The notes under the pieces are model-generated. The model saw nothing but the letters and a program-made list of their open reading frames with translations, ran no database searches and was not told where the DNA came from. Positions 1-8,652 of a DNA stretch of 64,000 bases are shown here, one piece after another (position 1 is the stretch's first letter; each line of letters begins with the position of its first letter). A program made the position numbers and the translations under genes. Source of the stretch: Myroides sp. 1354 (GTDB taxonomy: Bacteria > Bacteroidota > Bacteroidia > Flavobacteriales > Flavobacteriaceae); the NCBI RefSeq assembly GCF_030324495.1, contig NZ_JACAGN010000001.1, forward strand, positions 1 through 64,000. Direction: 5' to 3'.

Positions 1-40
1 CTGTGCTTTTCTATGAACGTCTGCTTGTTTAATGCGGATG

Positions 41-71
41 CAAAAGTAGTACCTTTTTCGCCACTTCCAAA
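41..71 (-). promoter_or_regulatory. Strong Bacteroidota promoter reading out of the left edge (possibly rRNA operon)
   Basis: On the minus strand a TTTG box (68-71) is followed after 19 nt by TACTTTTG (41-48), an exact match to the Bacteroidota -33/-7 consensus TTTG-N19-TANNTTTG. A-rich tracts lie upstream, as at strong promoters. The box continues as TACTTTTGCATCCGC, which resembles the rRNA promoter and leader region of flavobacteria from memory. No gene lies between it and position 1, so the transcript leaves the window. That the target is an rRNA operon is inference. Confidence 0.5.
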
Positions 72-241
72 TTATTCACCGCCTTTTTTTTAATGTTTTT
101 TTGATTTTATTCGCAACTCGCTAATATGACATCTTTTACACCTTGAAGTTTTTTTGCTTTTTTGTTTTTTTGAAAGTTGCTTTTTGGAGAAAGGCAGCAA
201 ATAAAAGAAAATTGCTTTTGGAAAGAGTGTTTCAAACAAAG

Positions 242-629
242 GGGCAGATAGCTATCTGCCCTCCTATTTAGAAAAAATAGCTTTCATCAGAAAAAAAATT
301 TGAGCATAATAGGCAAATTTCCATTTGCTCTTATCTATATATAAGGAAAGAATCAAATAAAATCATCTTTCATGCAAAAGGGCACATGGCCATGTGCCCT
401 CTTCCATAGAAATATATCTTCCATCAGAAAAAAAATTTGAGCATAATAGGCAAATTCCCATTTGCTCTTATCTATATATAAGGAGGGAATCAAATAAAAT
501 CATCTTTCATGCAAAAGGGCACATGGCCATGTGCCCTTTTGCATAGAAATATATCTTCCATCGGAAAAAATATTTTGGACATAATAGGCAAATTCCCATT
601 TGCCTCCTATTTAGAAAAAATAGATTTCA
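242..629. repeat. Tandem 137-bp repeat modules with perfect palindromes
   Basis: Two near-identical 137-bp units (about 285-421 and 422-558) and a third, diverged partial unit (559 to about 629) lie head to tail. Each full unit carries GGGCACATGGCCATGTGCCC (380-399 and 517-536). In the second unit the palindrome extends without mismatch to 36 bp (509-544). A related palindrome, GGGCAGATAGCTATCTGCCC, sits at 242-261. A smaller hairpin (AGGCAAAT, TCCC, ATTTGCCT) recurs near 587-606. The motif CCTATTTAGAAAAAATAG occurs at both ends (263 and 605). No coding potential is credible here. Confidence 0.85.
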
Positions 630-657
630 TTCGAACTCCCCCACCTTCACCAACAAA

Positions 658-683
658 AAAAGGAGAGCCTAAGCTCTCCTTTT
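658..683 (-). terminator. Intrinsic terminator of the DUF6029 gene
   Basis: An 11-bp stem (658-668 with 673-683) closes a CTAA loop and is followed on the minus strand by a T run. It lies about 40 bp past the stop codon of the minus-strand gene that ends at 722. Confidence 0.8.
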
Positions 684-721
684 CATACAAAAACAAAATA
701 ATAATTCTAAAATTCTAAATT

Positions 722-2437
722 TTAAAATGATGTTGTGATACCAAACGTTAATCCGGCAGCTTCTGATACATAACGACAAACTCCGCCTACACATAGTAAC
801 CCTCCTCTTTGTCTACCATAACTAGCAGAAACACGAGTCGACCCTTTAGTAAAGCTAGCCCCAACATTATAATAGTGAAGACGTACTTTTTCTGATTTTT
901 CTTCCATTGTCTCTTCATCAAATGTAACTAGTTCTTGATCATTTCCATAATTGTACATATCACTTACGAAAAAAGACCAATTAGAGTTGTAAGCAAACTC
1001 CAACGTTCCTGCAGCCCAATTTTTCTTATCTTCATTTGTCCATAAATGCTGAGCTTCTAAACGAACTGATTTATTTCCCATAAACTGATAGGTTGCTTCA
1101 GCACTTACAATATTAGCTTTCACACCTTCAAATAAACTTTCTAAAGCTCTTTGGTTGTAATATTGATTCAAATACATAAAGATAGACGACCAGTTATTAT
1201 TCCATTTTTTTCGAACCTCGATTCCAAAATCATGATAGTATTTTTCACCGAAATCAAAGAATCCCGTTTTTACGATTTGACGTTCATCTTCATATTCAAC
1301 AAACTCTGGTTTTAATCCAGCCCAGTATGACCCATTGATTACAACATTGGTCCCATACTTTCCTCCGAATGTAGTCCCCTTTTCAAAATTGTGATAAAAG
1401 TCAAACTGTCCTCCGATTTCTCCAATTTTTTGTTGAAGATCAAAAGTACTCAATAAATATTGTGCTTGATATACATAAATATTCTGTAAAGAATAATCAT
1501 ATTGTTTCGTCAATGCAGGCACATAATTTAAAACACCTCTATTATACACATTGGCTGTTAATTCTCTATCCGAATAAAAAGCCATGTTTTCCAATCTTCT
1601 CAAGTTAAAACTAAAACTAGTTCCCTTTGCAGAATATCCTCCATTAAATAACAATGCATTTCCAGTTTGCTCCGTATTACCTTTAACACCAGATTCTACT
1701 AATGCATCTTTACCCTTGTATACATATTCGATTTCTCCGAAGAAATTCTTATAATCAAAGCCTAATCTTCCAGAAAAAGCACTTTGCATCTTTCTTAGAT
1801 TTTGATTCATTTCTTCTACATAATCTTTATCCTTTTCTACTTTACCTAAATAACTAACCCCGGCACGAAGTCCAAATTCCTCAAATTTTAAAAACTCAGC
1901 GACATCAACTTCAACATTACCACCAAAAACGTAAGAATCAGACAAGTCAAATCCCATTCCAATACGTTGTTTACCTCCTAATACAGTTAAGTTAATATGA
2001 TCTAGTATATTGTATTTAACATTTAATCCAAAAATAGCATTATTGATTCCAATTTGCCTATCTTCCCAAGAACGGAATAACAATCCGCTTCCAAACTGAT
2101 CATAAAAATGTCCAGCAGTAACGTCCAACCCCAATTCTCTATTATTATAACGAGCATAAATTGCCCCAATATCAAAACCTTTGTATTCTGGAGAATAATT
2201 TAAAATTGCTTTAGGTTCATATCCTTCAATTTGAGCACCGAAACTCCAATTTTTCCAATTGTAGTCAGCCTTTAAATATGAATTTGAACGAAAACGGTCT
2301 TCAGCTTCAAACTCATCAATTTTAATTTTTTTATCATCAACATACCATTGTGAATTGTTTTCAAAACCGACACGCACCTGTGCTTTCGCTCCTAAAAACA
2401 TAACCAATCCACATAGTGTAAAAAATATTTTTTTCAT
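722..2437 (-). CDS. DUF6029-family outer-membrane beta-barrel protein
   Basis: A 571-aa secreted protein of unknown function. The first 20 residues are a signal peptide ending in AKA-Q. The rest alternates aromatic and polar residues in short strands, and the C-terminus ends in Phe (GITTSF), as expected of an outer-membrane beta-barrel. The block GHFYDQFGSGLLFRSWEDRQ near residue 107 matches what I recall of the DUF6029 family of Bacteroidota. It starts 4 bp after the upstream thioredoxin gene, so the two are probably co-transcribed, and it ends at a clear terminator. The family assignment is from memory; the barrel topology is inferred. Confidence 0.75.
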   Translation of the reverse strand: MKKIFFTLCGLVMFLGAKAQVRVGFENNSQWYVDDKKIKIDEFEAEDRFRSNSYLKADYNWKNWSFGAQIEGYEPKAILNYSPEYKGFDIGAIYARYNNRELGLDVTAGHFYDQFGSGLLFRSWEDRQIGINNAIFGLNVKYNILDHINLTVLGGKQRIGMGFDLSDSYVFGGNVEVDVAEFLKFEEFGLRAGVSYLGKVEKDKDYVEEMNQNLRKMQSAFSGRLGFDYKNFFGEIEYVYKGKDALVESGVKGNTEQTGNALLFNGGYSAKGTSFSFNLRRLENMAFYSDRELTANVYNRGVLNYVPALTKQYDYSLQNIYVYQAQYLLSTFDLQQKIGEIGGQFDFYHNFEKGTTFGGKYGTNVVINGSYWAGLKPEFVEYEDERQIVKTGFFDFGEKYYHDFGIEVRKKWNNNWSSIFMYLNQYYNQRALESLFEGVKANIVSAEATYQFMGNKSVRLEAQHLWTNEDKKNWAAGTLEFAYNSNWSFFVSDMYNYGNDQELVTFDEETMEEKSEKVRLHYYNVGASFTKGSTRVSASYGRQRGGLLCVGGVCRYVSEAAGLTFGITTSF

Positions 2438-2441
2438 CTTT

Positions 2442-2927
2442 TTACTTCAATACAGCTTTTACTTGCTTAATTAACTCTTTCTCAACTCCAGGAGTATAAC
2501 TTGTATGTTTGTATACAACTTTACCTTTATATAGCACTGCAGTAAAAGGTACATTTACCACATTCATTGCTCTTTTCAAATCGTGATTGGTATCTAATAA
2601 CACAGTATAGTCCCATCCTTTACCATTAACTAACGGCTTTACGCGTTTTACTGATTTTGCATCATCAATAGATACAGCTACTAATTTAACCCCAGTTTCC
2701 TTTTGCCAATCACTGTATACATCATTAATAGCTGCTAATTCCTTCAAACAAGGTCCACACCAAGTAGCCCAAAAACTCACAATAATAGGCTTTTCTTCAT
2801 TTGCAAAAGAAGAAAAATCCACTTTCTTTCCATCTAAGTCAGTAAGAGTTACTGCTGGCAAATCCTTTTGCTGCGCAGTCGCAGTAGAAAAAACAAACAA
2901 TAAAATAAATGCATAGAACACTTTCAT
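2442..2927 (-). CDS. TlpA-family periplasmic thioredoxin-like protein
   Basis: A 161-aa exported thiol-disulfide oxidoreductase. A signal peptide (about residues 1-19) is followed by a TlpA/AhpC-TSA type thioredoxin fold. The motif FWATWCGPC puts the redox cysteines at 57 and 60. NVPFTAVLYKGKVV near residue 125 supplies the cis-proline that faces the active site. Such proteins usually keep cysteines reduced in the envelope, for example during cytochrome c maturation; the substrate here is unknown. It is the first gene of a likely two-gene unit with the DUF6029 barrel and is divergent from an Omp28-like lipoprotein that also carries CGPC. Confidence 0.9.
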   Translation of the reverse strand: MKVFYAFILLFVFSTATAQQKDLPAVTLTDLDGKKVDFSSFANEEKPIIVSFWATWCGPCLKELAAINDVYSDWQKETGVKLVAVSIDDAKSVKRVKPLVNGKGWDYTVLLDTNHDLKRAMNVVNVPFTAVLYKGKVVYKHTSYTPGVEKELIKQVKAVLK

Positions 2928-2953
2928 AATTTTTTAGTTTTAGTTGTAAAGTT

Positions 2954-2961
2954 CAAAAATA
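2954..2961 (-). promoter_or_regulatory. Putative -7 element for the tlpA unit
   Basis: TATTTTTG on the minus strand matches TANNTTTG and lies 27 bp before the tlpA start codon. No good TTTG partner is seen at the -33 position, so this is a partial match only. Confidence 0.35.
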
Positions 2962-3041
2962 GGAAAAAAAACATATCTTTAACTTTTTATTAACCGAAAT
3001 TTATATTTATTTTTACGAAAACAACTTTAACAAATTATTTT

Positions 3042-4190
3042 ATGAAACAGAACAAATTAGCAGCTTTTACGAAGGTGCTTCTTTCATCTCTAATTCTATT
3101 AGTTACAGTATATTCATGTGGCAGTGATGACGGTGGCAAAAAAGATGACGACGGAGGTAAAGGCAAAGACAAAACGCTTATATTACAAGCAGAAGGCGAC
3201 ACAAGAGTTTTAGAAAACACAGCTGTACTATTCAAAGTAACAGGAGAAGGCAATACACTTGCCGATGCCAAACTTTTCGTTAATGATGCAGAGATTTCAG
3301 AAAATCCGTATACGTTTACAACAGAAGGAACCTATACAGTAATGGCCAAAAAAGACGGCTACAAAAACAGTAATATCGTTACAATAAAAGTATTTAAAGA
3401 CGAAGTTCCTGTAACACCTACTGGTGATTTAAAATATCAACATCGCGTATTAATGGAAGATTTCACAGGAGTTCAATGTGGACCATGTGCAAGCGCCATT
3501 CGAGCTTTAGAGCGTTTGGAAACTCACACCTTTTCTGGTAATGGTTACCCAGTAGACTATTCAAGCATTGTAGTTGTAGGAATTCACGTTAGTATTCCAG
3601 GACCTGATCCATTTGCACTTCCTAGATTTGCACATCCTTTATTTGACTATTACAACAGTAAAGTAGTCAATGATCCGGAAACACAGGGGATGCGTTGGGC
3701 ACCATTTATTGTAATTAATGGAAAAGCAGAGTGGGATACGAGAACAATGACTACAGCAGCAGGTCAAAACCATCCAATGACATTAGTTCAAAAAACATCT
3801 TCAATCGGAATCAAAATCACATCTGGATTAACTACAACAGCTGGTTATGCAGAAGCTGAAATCGCTTTTTCACAAGATTACGATGGACTAACGATGGATT
3901 ACTATATTGTAGAGGACGATGTACAACATTCTCAAGCGGGAATTGGAGCTAACTATCTTCACCATGCAGTATTAAAAGCAGCTACTCCTGCAATCACAGG
4001 AATAGCAATCCCTGCAGCACAATCGAAAAAAGGGAACATCTTTGTTGCAGAACGTTTTTCTTCTGTATACAAAACTGCTAACGCTGATAATCTAAGAGCT
4101 ATCGTTGTTATCAGAGATGCTAATGGCGATGTATTAAACGTACAAGACGCTAAAGCAAATACAACAAAAGACTTTGCTATTATCGACTAA
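3042..4190 (+). CDS. Omp28-related lipoprotein with thioredoxin-like CGPC motif
   Basis: A 382-aa putative lipoprotein. The lipobox VYSC places the lipidated Cys at 26, followed by a Gly/Asp/Lys-rich linker (about 27-44). Residues 45-120 look like an Ig-like domain. From about residue 131 the protein resembles the Omp28 family, with MEDFTGVQCGPCASA giving Cys146 and Cys149 in a thioredoxin-like active site. Omp28 proteins are surface lipoproteins of Bacteroidota; a redox role is plausible but unproven. The start at 3042 gives a good signal peptide. It is transcribed away from a TlpA-type thioredoxin, so the locus may be concerned with thiols. Confidence 0.8.
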   Translation: MKQNKLAAFTKVLLSSLILLVTVYSCGSDDGGKKDDDGGKGKDKTLILQAEGDTRVLENTAVLFKVTGEGNTLADAKLFVNDAEISENPYTFTTEGTYTVMAKKDGYKNSNIVTIKVFKDEVPVTPTGDLKYQHRVLMEDFTGVQCGPCASAIRALERLETHTFSGNGYPVDYSSIVVVGIHVSIPGPDPFALPRFAHPLFDYYNSKVVNDPETQGMRWAPFIVINGKAEWDTRTMTTAAGQNHPMTLVQKTSSIGIKITSGLTTTAGYAEAEIAFSQDYDGLTMDYYIVEDDVQHSQAGIGANYLHHAVLKAATPAITGIAIPAAQSKKGNIFVAERFSSVYKTANADNLRAIVVIRDANGDVLNVQDAKANTTKDFAIID

Positions 4191-4211
4191 TGGTCAATAA
4201 ACATAAAAAAA

Positions 4212-4240
4212 AACCTGCCAAATGGCAGGTTTTTTTTTAA
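4212..4240 (+). terminator. Intrinsic terminator of the Omp28-like gene
   Basis: AACCTGCC (4212-4219), AAAT loop and GGCAGGTT (4224-4231) followed by a T run, 22 bp after the stop codon at 4190. Confidence 0.85.
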
Positions 4241-4292
4241 ACCTTTGCAGGACTTGGTATACAAAGTCCGATTCTTTCAAATAAATAGAAAC

Positions 4293-4327
4293 AAAAAAGC
4301 CTGACAATTACTTGTCAGGCTTTTTTT
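4293..4327 (-). terminator. Terminator of tRNA-Asn
   Basis: A 15-bp stem (4293-4307 with 4312-4326) with a 4-nt loop and T runs on both strands. It begins immediately after the 3' end of the minus-strand tRNA and can also act as a second stop for the plus-strand gene upstream. Confidence 0.8.
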
Positions 4328-4328
4328 G

Positions 4329-4402
4329 CTCCCCCTCTTGGGCTCGAACCAAGGACCCTCTGATTAACAGTCAGATGCTCTAACCAACTGAGCTAAGGAG
4401 GA
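4329..4402 (-). tRNA. tRNA-Asn (GTT)
   Basis: A 74-nt cloverleaf on the minus strand. The 7-bp acceptor stem pairs TCCTCCT with AGGGGGA (one G-T pair), with discriminator G. The D stem is GCTC/GAGC, the anticodon stem TCTGA/TCAGA with loop CTGTTAA (anticodon GTT, 4366-4368), and the T arm CTTGG-TTCGAGC-CCAAG. CCA is not encoded. A strong hairpin terminator follows directly. Confidence 0.97.
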
Positions 4403-4478
4403 AGGTATCTTACCTTAAATGCAGTGCAAATATAACATCATTTTTTATTTCTGCAAATACATTCGCTTTATTTTTTAT

Positions 4479-5831
4479 TTACTTGAATATCGCTTTGTAA
4501 ATATCATTTCCGTTAGCAAACAACAACAGCCCTATAAGTAAAAAGAAACCAACCATTTGTGCATTTTCTAAGAACTTATCACTCGGTTTTCTTCCTGTAA
4601 TCATTTCATACAATAAAAACATCACGTGTCCTCCATCTAAAGCAGGGATAGGCAATAAATTCATAACACCCAACATAATAGATAACAAGGCTGTGATATT
4701 CCAGAAATACTCCCAGCTCCAAACTGAAGGAAAGATATCGTAAATCGCTTTAAACCCACCAACTCCTTTATATGCTCCTGTTTCAGGTTTCACAATTTTC
4801 TTTAATTGATCAAAGTAACCACCTACTTTATCAACTCCTTTGTTTATTCCCACAGAGATTGATTCTCCTAAAGAGTACTTCACTTGACTAATATGGTACA
4901 ATCCCATTTTTTCAAGTGTATCAATCGTTAAAACTGGAGCGAAAAAGAGATTCAATTTCCCCTCTTGATCAACCTTTAAATCAACGGTTACTTCCTTACC
5001 CTCTCTTTCAATTACAGCAGGCACAACTTTGCCTTTATTTTCCGCTAATACAGCTTGTACTTGATCCACGAAAGGCGTGCTTACTCCATTAATACTTTTT
5101 ACTTGATCTTTCAACTGCAAAGCCTGTGCATTGGTTTGATCCCCTTCCTCATTAAAACCAACTACTACAAATGGAATACGCAAACCAACAAGTCCACCTG
5201 CCTTACTTCCCTCACTTAATTGTCCTAGTAAATTAACGGGTAAATCAATATTTTCCTTTACACCATCGCGTTCAACTTCCACTTGATGCCCCATCATAAT
5301 TGCGTATCCAACATCATTGAAACGGTCAATTTCCTTTCCATCAACAGCAATGATTTTATCTCCCGTTTTCATTCCAGCCTCTTGTAGAATCGGTGATTGT
5401 ACCCATACCCCGTGATCCATATCTTTATTTGAGATATACAAATCGCCATAAGCATACGTCATACCGATATAAATAACAAAAGCCAAGATAAAGTTTACAG
5501 TAACTCCTCCTAACATAATGATTAAACGTTGCCAAGCTGGTTTTGAACGAAATTCCCAAGGCTGTGGCTCACTCTTCAATTGCTCAGTATCCATACTCTC
5601 ATCAACCATACCCGAGATTTTCACATATCCTCCAAGCGGTAACCATCCGATACCGTAAACGGTGTCTCCAATTTTCTTTTTAAATAAAGAGAACTTTACG
5701 TCAAAGAAGAGGTAGAATTTTTCTACGCGCGTTTTAAATAATTTTGCTGGAATAAAATGCCCCAATTCGTGCAGAATAATCAAAAAGGATAAGCTCAATA
5801 AGAATTGAGAAAGTTTAATCACTATTTCCAT
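4479..5831 (-). CDS. rseP: RIP metalloprotease RseP (site-2 protease)
   Basis: A 450-aa intramembrane zinc metalloprotease of the inner membrane. LHELGHFIPAK in the first membrane segment gives the zinc ligands His21 and His25 and catalytic Glu22. The third ligand lies in the NLLPIPALDGG motif near Asp399. PDZ-like regions fill the periplasmic part between about residues 135 and 300. RseP-type proteases cleave membrane-bound anti-sigma factors and remnant signal peptides. The length is normal for the family. It stands alone, with the serine tRNA ligase gene transcribed divergently; TATTTTTG at 5864-5871 is a candidate -7 element. Confidence 0.95.
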   Translation of the reverse strand: MEIVIKLSQFLLSLSFLIILHELGHFIPAKLFKTRVEKFYLFFDVKFSLFKKKIGDTVYGIGWLPLGGYVKISGMVDESMDTEQLKSEPQPWEFRSKPAWQRLIIMLGGVTVNFILAFVIYIGMTYAYGDLYISNKDMDHGVWVQSPILQEAGMKTGDKIIAVDGKEIDRFNDVGYAIMMGHQVEVERDGVKENIDLPVNLLGQLSEGSKAGGLVGLRIPFVVVGFNEEGDQTNAQALQLKDQVKSINGVSTPFVDQVQAVLAENKGKVVPAVIEREGKEVTVDLKVDQEGKLNLFFAPVLTIDTLEKMGLYHISQVKYSLGESISVGINKGVDKVGGYFDQLKKIVKPETGAYKGVGGFKAIYDIFPSVWSWEYFWNITALLSIMLGVMNLLPIPALDGGHVMFLLYEMITGRKPSDKFLENAQMVGFFLLIGLLLFANGNDIYKAIFK

Positions 5832-6175
5832 TGTCTAATTTCGTTTCAAATCTGAATAATAAGCAAAAATAAAATATTAGTTGAACTAACTACTATATTT
5901 TAGCAAACTATTATTTTTTTTAGTTCATCACTTTATTTTGCGTAATCCCCCCAGAAATCGAAAACCATACGATGTCAATTCTTATCTTATAGTATGTTTT
6001 GGATTCTTTAGAAAAACCCACACCTTGAGCACAGATAATCACAATCAACAGAAGAATTGACTTTTGCCTCTCTTTTTTATCGTTTTATAATCAAGAATCA
6101 AGATGAAATACAACAAAAAGACGGATAATAAAAAAGTATTTTCTAACTTTGTTATCTTAAACTATTATTTATACT
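5832..6175. other. Intergenic region between divergent rseP and serS
   Basis: 344 bp without a credible ORF. It holds a minus-strand TATTTTTG (5864-5871) for rseP and a plus-strand TAACTTTG (6144-6151), 24 bp before the serS start. Both match TANNTTTG, but neither has a clear -33 partner. No strong hairpin is seen in the middle. Confidence 0.5.
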
Positions 6176-7447
6176 ATGTTACAGATAGCTTTTATTAGAG
6201 AGAATCAAGAACAAGTGATTAAAGGCTTGGCAAAAAGAAATCTTGATGTTACGGAAGTGCTAAACGAAGTGATTGCTTTGGATGAAAAAAGAAGAGCAAC
6301 ACAAGTTGAATTAGACAATGTCTTAGCAGAATCCAACAAGCTATCCAAAAGTATTGGCGAGTTGATGAAGAGTGGAGAAAAAGCAAAAGCAGAACTCATC
6401 AAAGAAAAGACATCCCATCTACGTGAACAAAGCAAAGCGTTAACGGAACAGTTAAATCAAGTTTCTGCGGAGCTAACAGATAAATTATATACAATTCCCA
6501 ATATACCTACAGACATTGTACCAGCTGGAAAAGATGCAGAGGACAACATTACTGTACACCAACATGGGGAGATTCCTACCTTACACGAAGGAGCTTTACC
6601 TCATTGGGAGTTGGCGAAGAAATATGATTTAATTGATTTCGAATTAGGAAATAAAATTACTGGAGCTGGATTTCCTGTATATAAAGGGAAAGGAGCTCGT
6701 TTACAACGTGCCTTGATTTCTTACTTTTTAGACAAGAATACAGCAGCAGGATATAAAGAATACCAAGTACCGCATGTAATCAACGAAGCCTCTGGATTTG
6801 GAACAGGACAGTTGCCAGATAAAGAAGGGCAGATGTATCACATTGGAGTAGATGATTTGTATCTAATTCCAACAGCTGAAGTGCCAATTACCAATATGTT
6901 CAGAGATGTCATCTTACAAGAGAGCGATTTCCCTGTACTGTGTACAGGTTATACTCCTTGTTTCCGTAGAGAGGCTGGATCATATGGTGCACACGTAAGA
7001 GGATTAAACCGCTTACACCAATTTGACAAAGTAGAAATTGTGCGCATTGAACACCCAGACCGTTCTTATGAAGCATTGGATGGCATGGTTGAACACGTAC
7101 AAGAATTGTTACACGAATTGAAACTCCCTTACCGCATTTTGAGATTATGTGGAGGAGATATGGGATTCACCTCTGCTTTAACGTATGATTTCGAAGTATT
7201 CTCAACTGCACAAGACAGATGGTTGGAGATTAGTTCAGTTTCTAACTTTGAAACGTTCCAAGCAAATCGCTTAAAATTGCGTTTTAAAGATAAGGAAGGA
7301 AAAAATCAATTGGCTCATACCTTAAATGGTAGTTCACTAGCATTACCACGTGTACTCGCTGGTATTTTAGAAAATTATCAAACTCCTGAGGGCATTGTGA
7401 TACCTGAGGTCTTAAGACCGTACACAGGATTTGATATTATTGATTAA
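6176..7447 (+). CDS. serS: Serine--tRNA ligase
   Basis: A 423-aa class II aminoacyl-tRNA synthetase that charges tRNA-Ser in the cytoplasm. The N-terminal ~100 residues are the charged coiled-coil arm that binds the long variable arm of tRNA-Ser. The catalytic domain shows motif 2 (FRREAGSYG) and motif 3 (NGSSLALPRVLAGILENYQ). The serine-pocket segment TAEVPITN is present. Length and order are normal. It is monocistronic, ending at a hairpin terminator (7474-7510). Confidence 0.97.
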   Translation: MLQIAFIRENQEQVIKGLAKRNLDVTEVLNEVIALDEKRRATQVELDNVLAESNKLSKSIGELMKSGEKAKAELIKEKTSHLREQSKALTEQLNQVSAELTDKLYTIPNIPTDIVPAGKDAEDNITVHQHGEIPTLHEGALPHWELAKKYDLIDFELGNKITGAGFPVYKGKGARLQRALISYFLDKNTAAGYKEYQVPHVINEASGFGTGQLPDKEGQMYHIGVDDLYLIPTAEVPITNMFRDVILQESDFPVLCTGYTPCFRREAGSYGAHVRGLNRLHQFDKVEIVRIEHPDRSYEALDGMVEHVQELLHELKLPYRILRLCGGDMGFTSALTYDFEVFSTAQDRWLEISSVSNFETFQANRLKLRFKDKEGKNQLAHTLNGSSLALPRVLAGILENYQTPEGIVIPEVLRPYTGFDIID

Positions 7448-7473
7448 TTTTACACGAAGCGTATAAGTATATG

Positions 7474-7512
7474 AAAAGCACCAAATCCTAAAAAGACATT
7501 TGGTGCTTTTTT
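7474..7512 (+). terminator. serS terminator
   Basis: A 13-bp stem (7474-7486 with 7498-7510) with an 11-nt loop and a T run. The -7 box TATCTTTG of the next gene starts at 7513, right at the end of the T run. Confidence 0.8.
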
Positions 7513-7540
7513 TATCTTTGCATAACCCTAATTGAAACTT

Positions 7541-7852
7541 ATGATTATTTACAATATCACAATAAACATTCACGAAAGTGTACACGACGCTTGGATGACT
7601 TGGATCAAAGAATTTTATATTCCTGGTATCTTAAACACAAAAAAATTCAATAAAGCTCGAATGGTTAAGGTTTTAGTAGAGGAAGACATGGGGGGAATCA
7701 CCTATTCCATTCAATTTGAAACAGCCAATGCTGAACTTTTACAGGCCTTTTACAACGAAGAACACGATTTCTTCGAAATGGAATCACGCAAGAAGTTTGG
7801 CGATATGATGCTTACGTTTAAAACAGAATTAGAGCTTATAAGCGAACACTAA
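7541..7852 (+). CDS. DUF4286 family protein
   Basis: A 103-aa cytoplasmic protein of unknown function that I recognise as DUF4286 by its opening [20 protein letters not shown] and the segment around residue 35 ([22 protein letters not shown]). It is predicted to be a small ferredoxin-like alpha/beta fold. An in-frame TTG lies three codons upstream (7532), but the ATG at 7541 fits family starts better. TATCTTTG at 7513-7520 is a good -7 box, 20 bp before this ATG. It is followed 11 bp later by rsmA, and the two are probably co-transcribed. Confidence 0.8.
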   Translation: MIIYNITINIHESVHDAWMTWIKEFYIPGILNTKKFNKARMVKVLVEEDMGGITYSIQFETANAELLQAFYNEEHDFFEMESRKKFGDMMLTFKTELELISEH

Positions 7853-7863
7853 ACCGAGAATTA

Positions 7864-8652
7864 ATGGACAAAGTTAGAGCAAAAAAACACCTGGGACAGC
7901 ACTTTTTAACAGATGAGAATGTTGCCAAGCGCATCGCCGATACGCTTACCTTAGAAGGATATAAAAAAGTACTGGAGATTGGTCCTGGAATGGGAGTATT
8001 GACTAAATATGTTTTGGAAAAGCCCATCGAAACCTTTGTCGTAGAAATCGACACGGAATCCGTAGACTACTTACACAAGCACTATACTAAATTACACGAT
8101 CATATTTTTGCACAAGATTTTTTAAAATTCAACATTGTACAAGCGTTTAATCAAGAGCCTTTTGCTGTAATTGGAAACTTTCCTTATAATATCTCGACTC
8201 AGATTGTATTCCGCGTTTTAGAGCTTCGCGATTTTGTTCCGGAATTTTCGGGTATGTTTCAAAAAGAAGTAGCAGAACGCATATGTGAAAAGAAAGGAAG
8301 CAAGACCTACGGGATTCTCTCCGTATTGACGCAAGCTTTTTATGATACTGAATATTTGTTTACCGTTTCTGAGCATGTGTTTAATCCTCCGCCCAAAGTT
8401 AAATCAGGCGTGATGCGCATGCGCAGAAAGGAGAATTACACCCTGCCTTGCAATGAGAAATTATTCTTTACAGTGGTGAAAACGGCCTTTAATCAACGTC
8501 GAAAAACCTTGAGAAATAGCTTAAAAAGTTTCGGATTACCCGATGAAATTAGAGAAGAAGCTATTTTTAATATGCGCCCAGAACAATTAGGTGTAGCAGA
8601 ATTTATTGATCTTACAAAAAAAATAGAAATACATGGAGTTCAAAATCAGTGA
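7864..8652 (+). CDS. rsmA: 16S rRNA dimethyladenosine transferase RsmA (KsgA)
   Basis: A 262-aa SAM-dependent methyltransferase that dimethylates two adjacent adenosines (A1518 and A1519, E. coli numbering) near the 3' end of 16S rRNA during 30S assembly. [18 protein letters not shown] at the N-terminus is diagnostic. The SAM loop is [11 protein letters not shown], and the catalytic motif is NFPYNIS, a variant of the usual NLPYN. The C-terminal region contains [13 protein letters not shown]. Its last 20 bp overlap the start of mgtE, which suggests translational coupling. Confidence 0.97.
   Translation: MDKVRAKKHLGQHFLTDENVAKRIADTLTLEGYKKVLEIGPGMGVLTKYVLEKPIETFVVEIDTESVDYLHKHYTKLHDHIFAQDFLKFNIVQAFNQEPFAVIGNFPYNISTQIVFRVLELRDFVPEFSGMFQKEVAERICEKKGSKTYGILSVLTQAFYDTEYLFTVSEHVFNPPPKVKSGVMRMRRKENYTLPCNEKLFFTVVKTAFNQRRKTLRNSLKSFGLPDEIREEAIFNMRPEQLGVAEFIDLTKKIEIHGVQNQ

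Noticed and set aside
509..718. Plus-strand 69-codon frame
   Set aside because: It starts inside the 36-bp palindrome, runs through repeat DNA and the terminator of the minus-strand gene, and has low-complexity composition.
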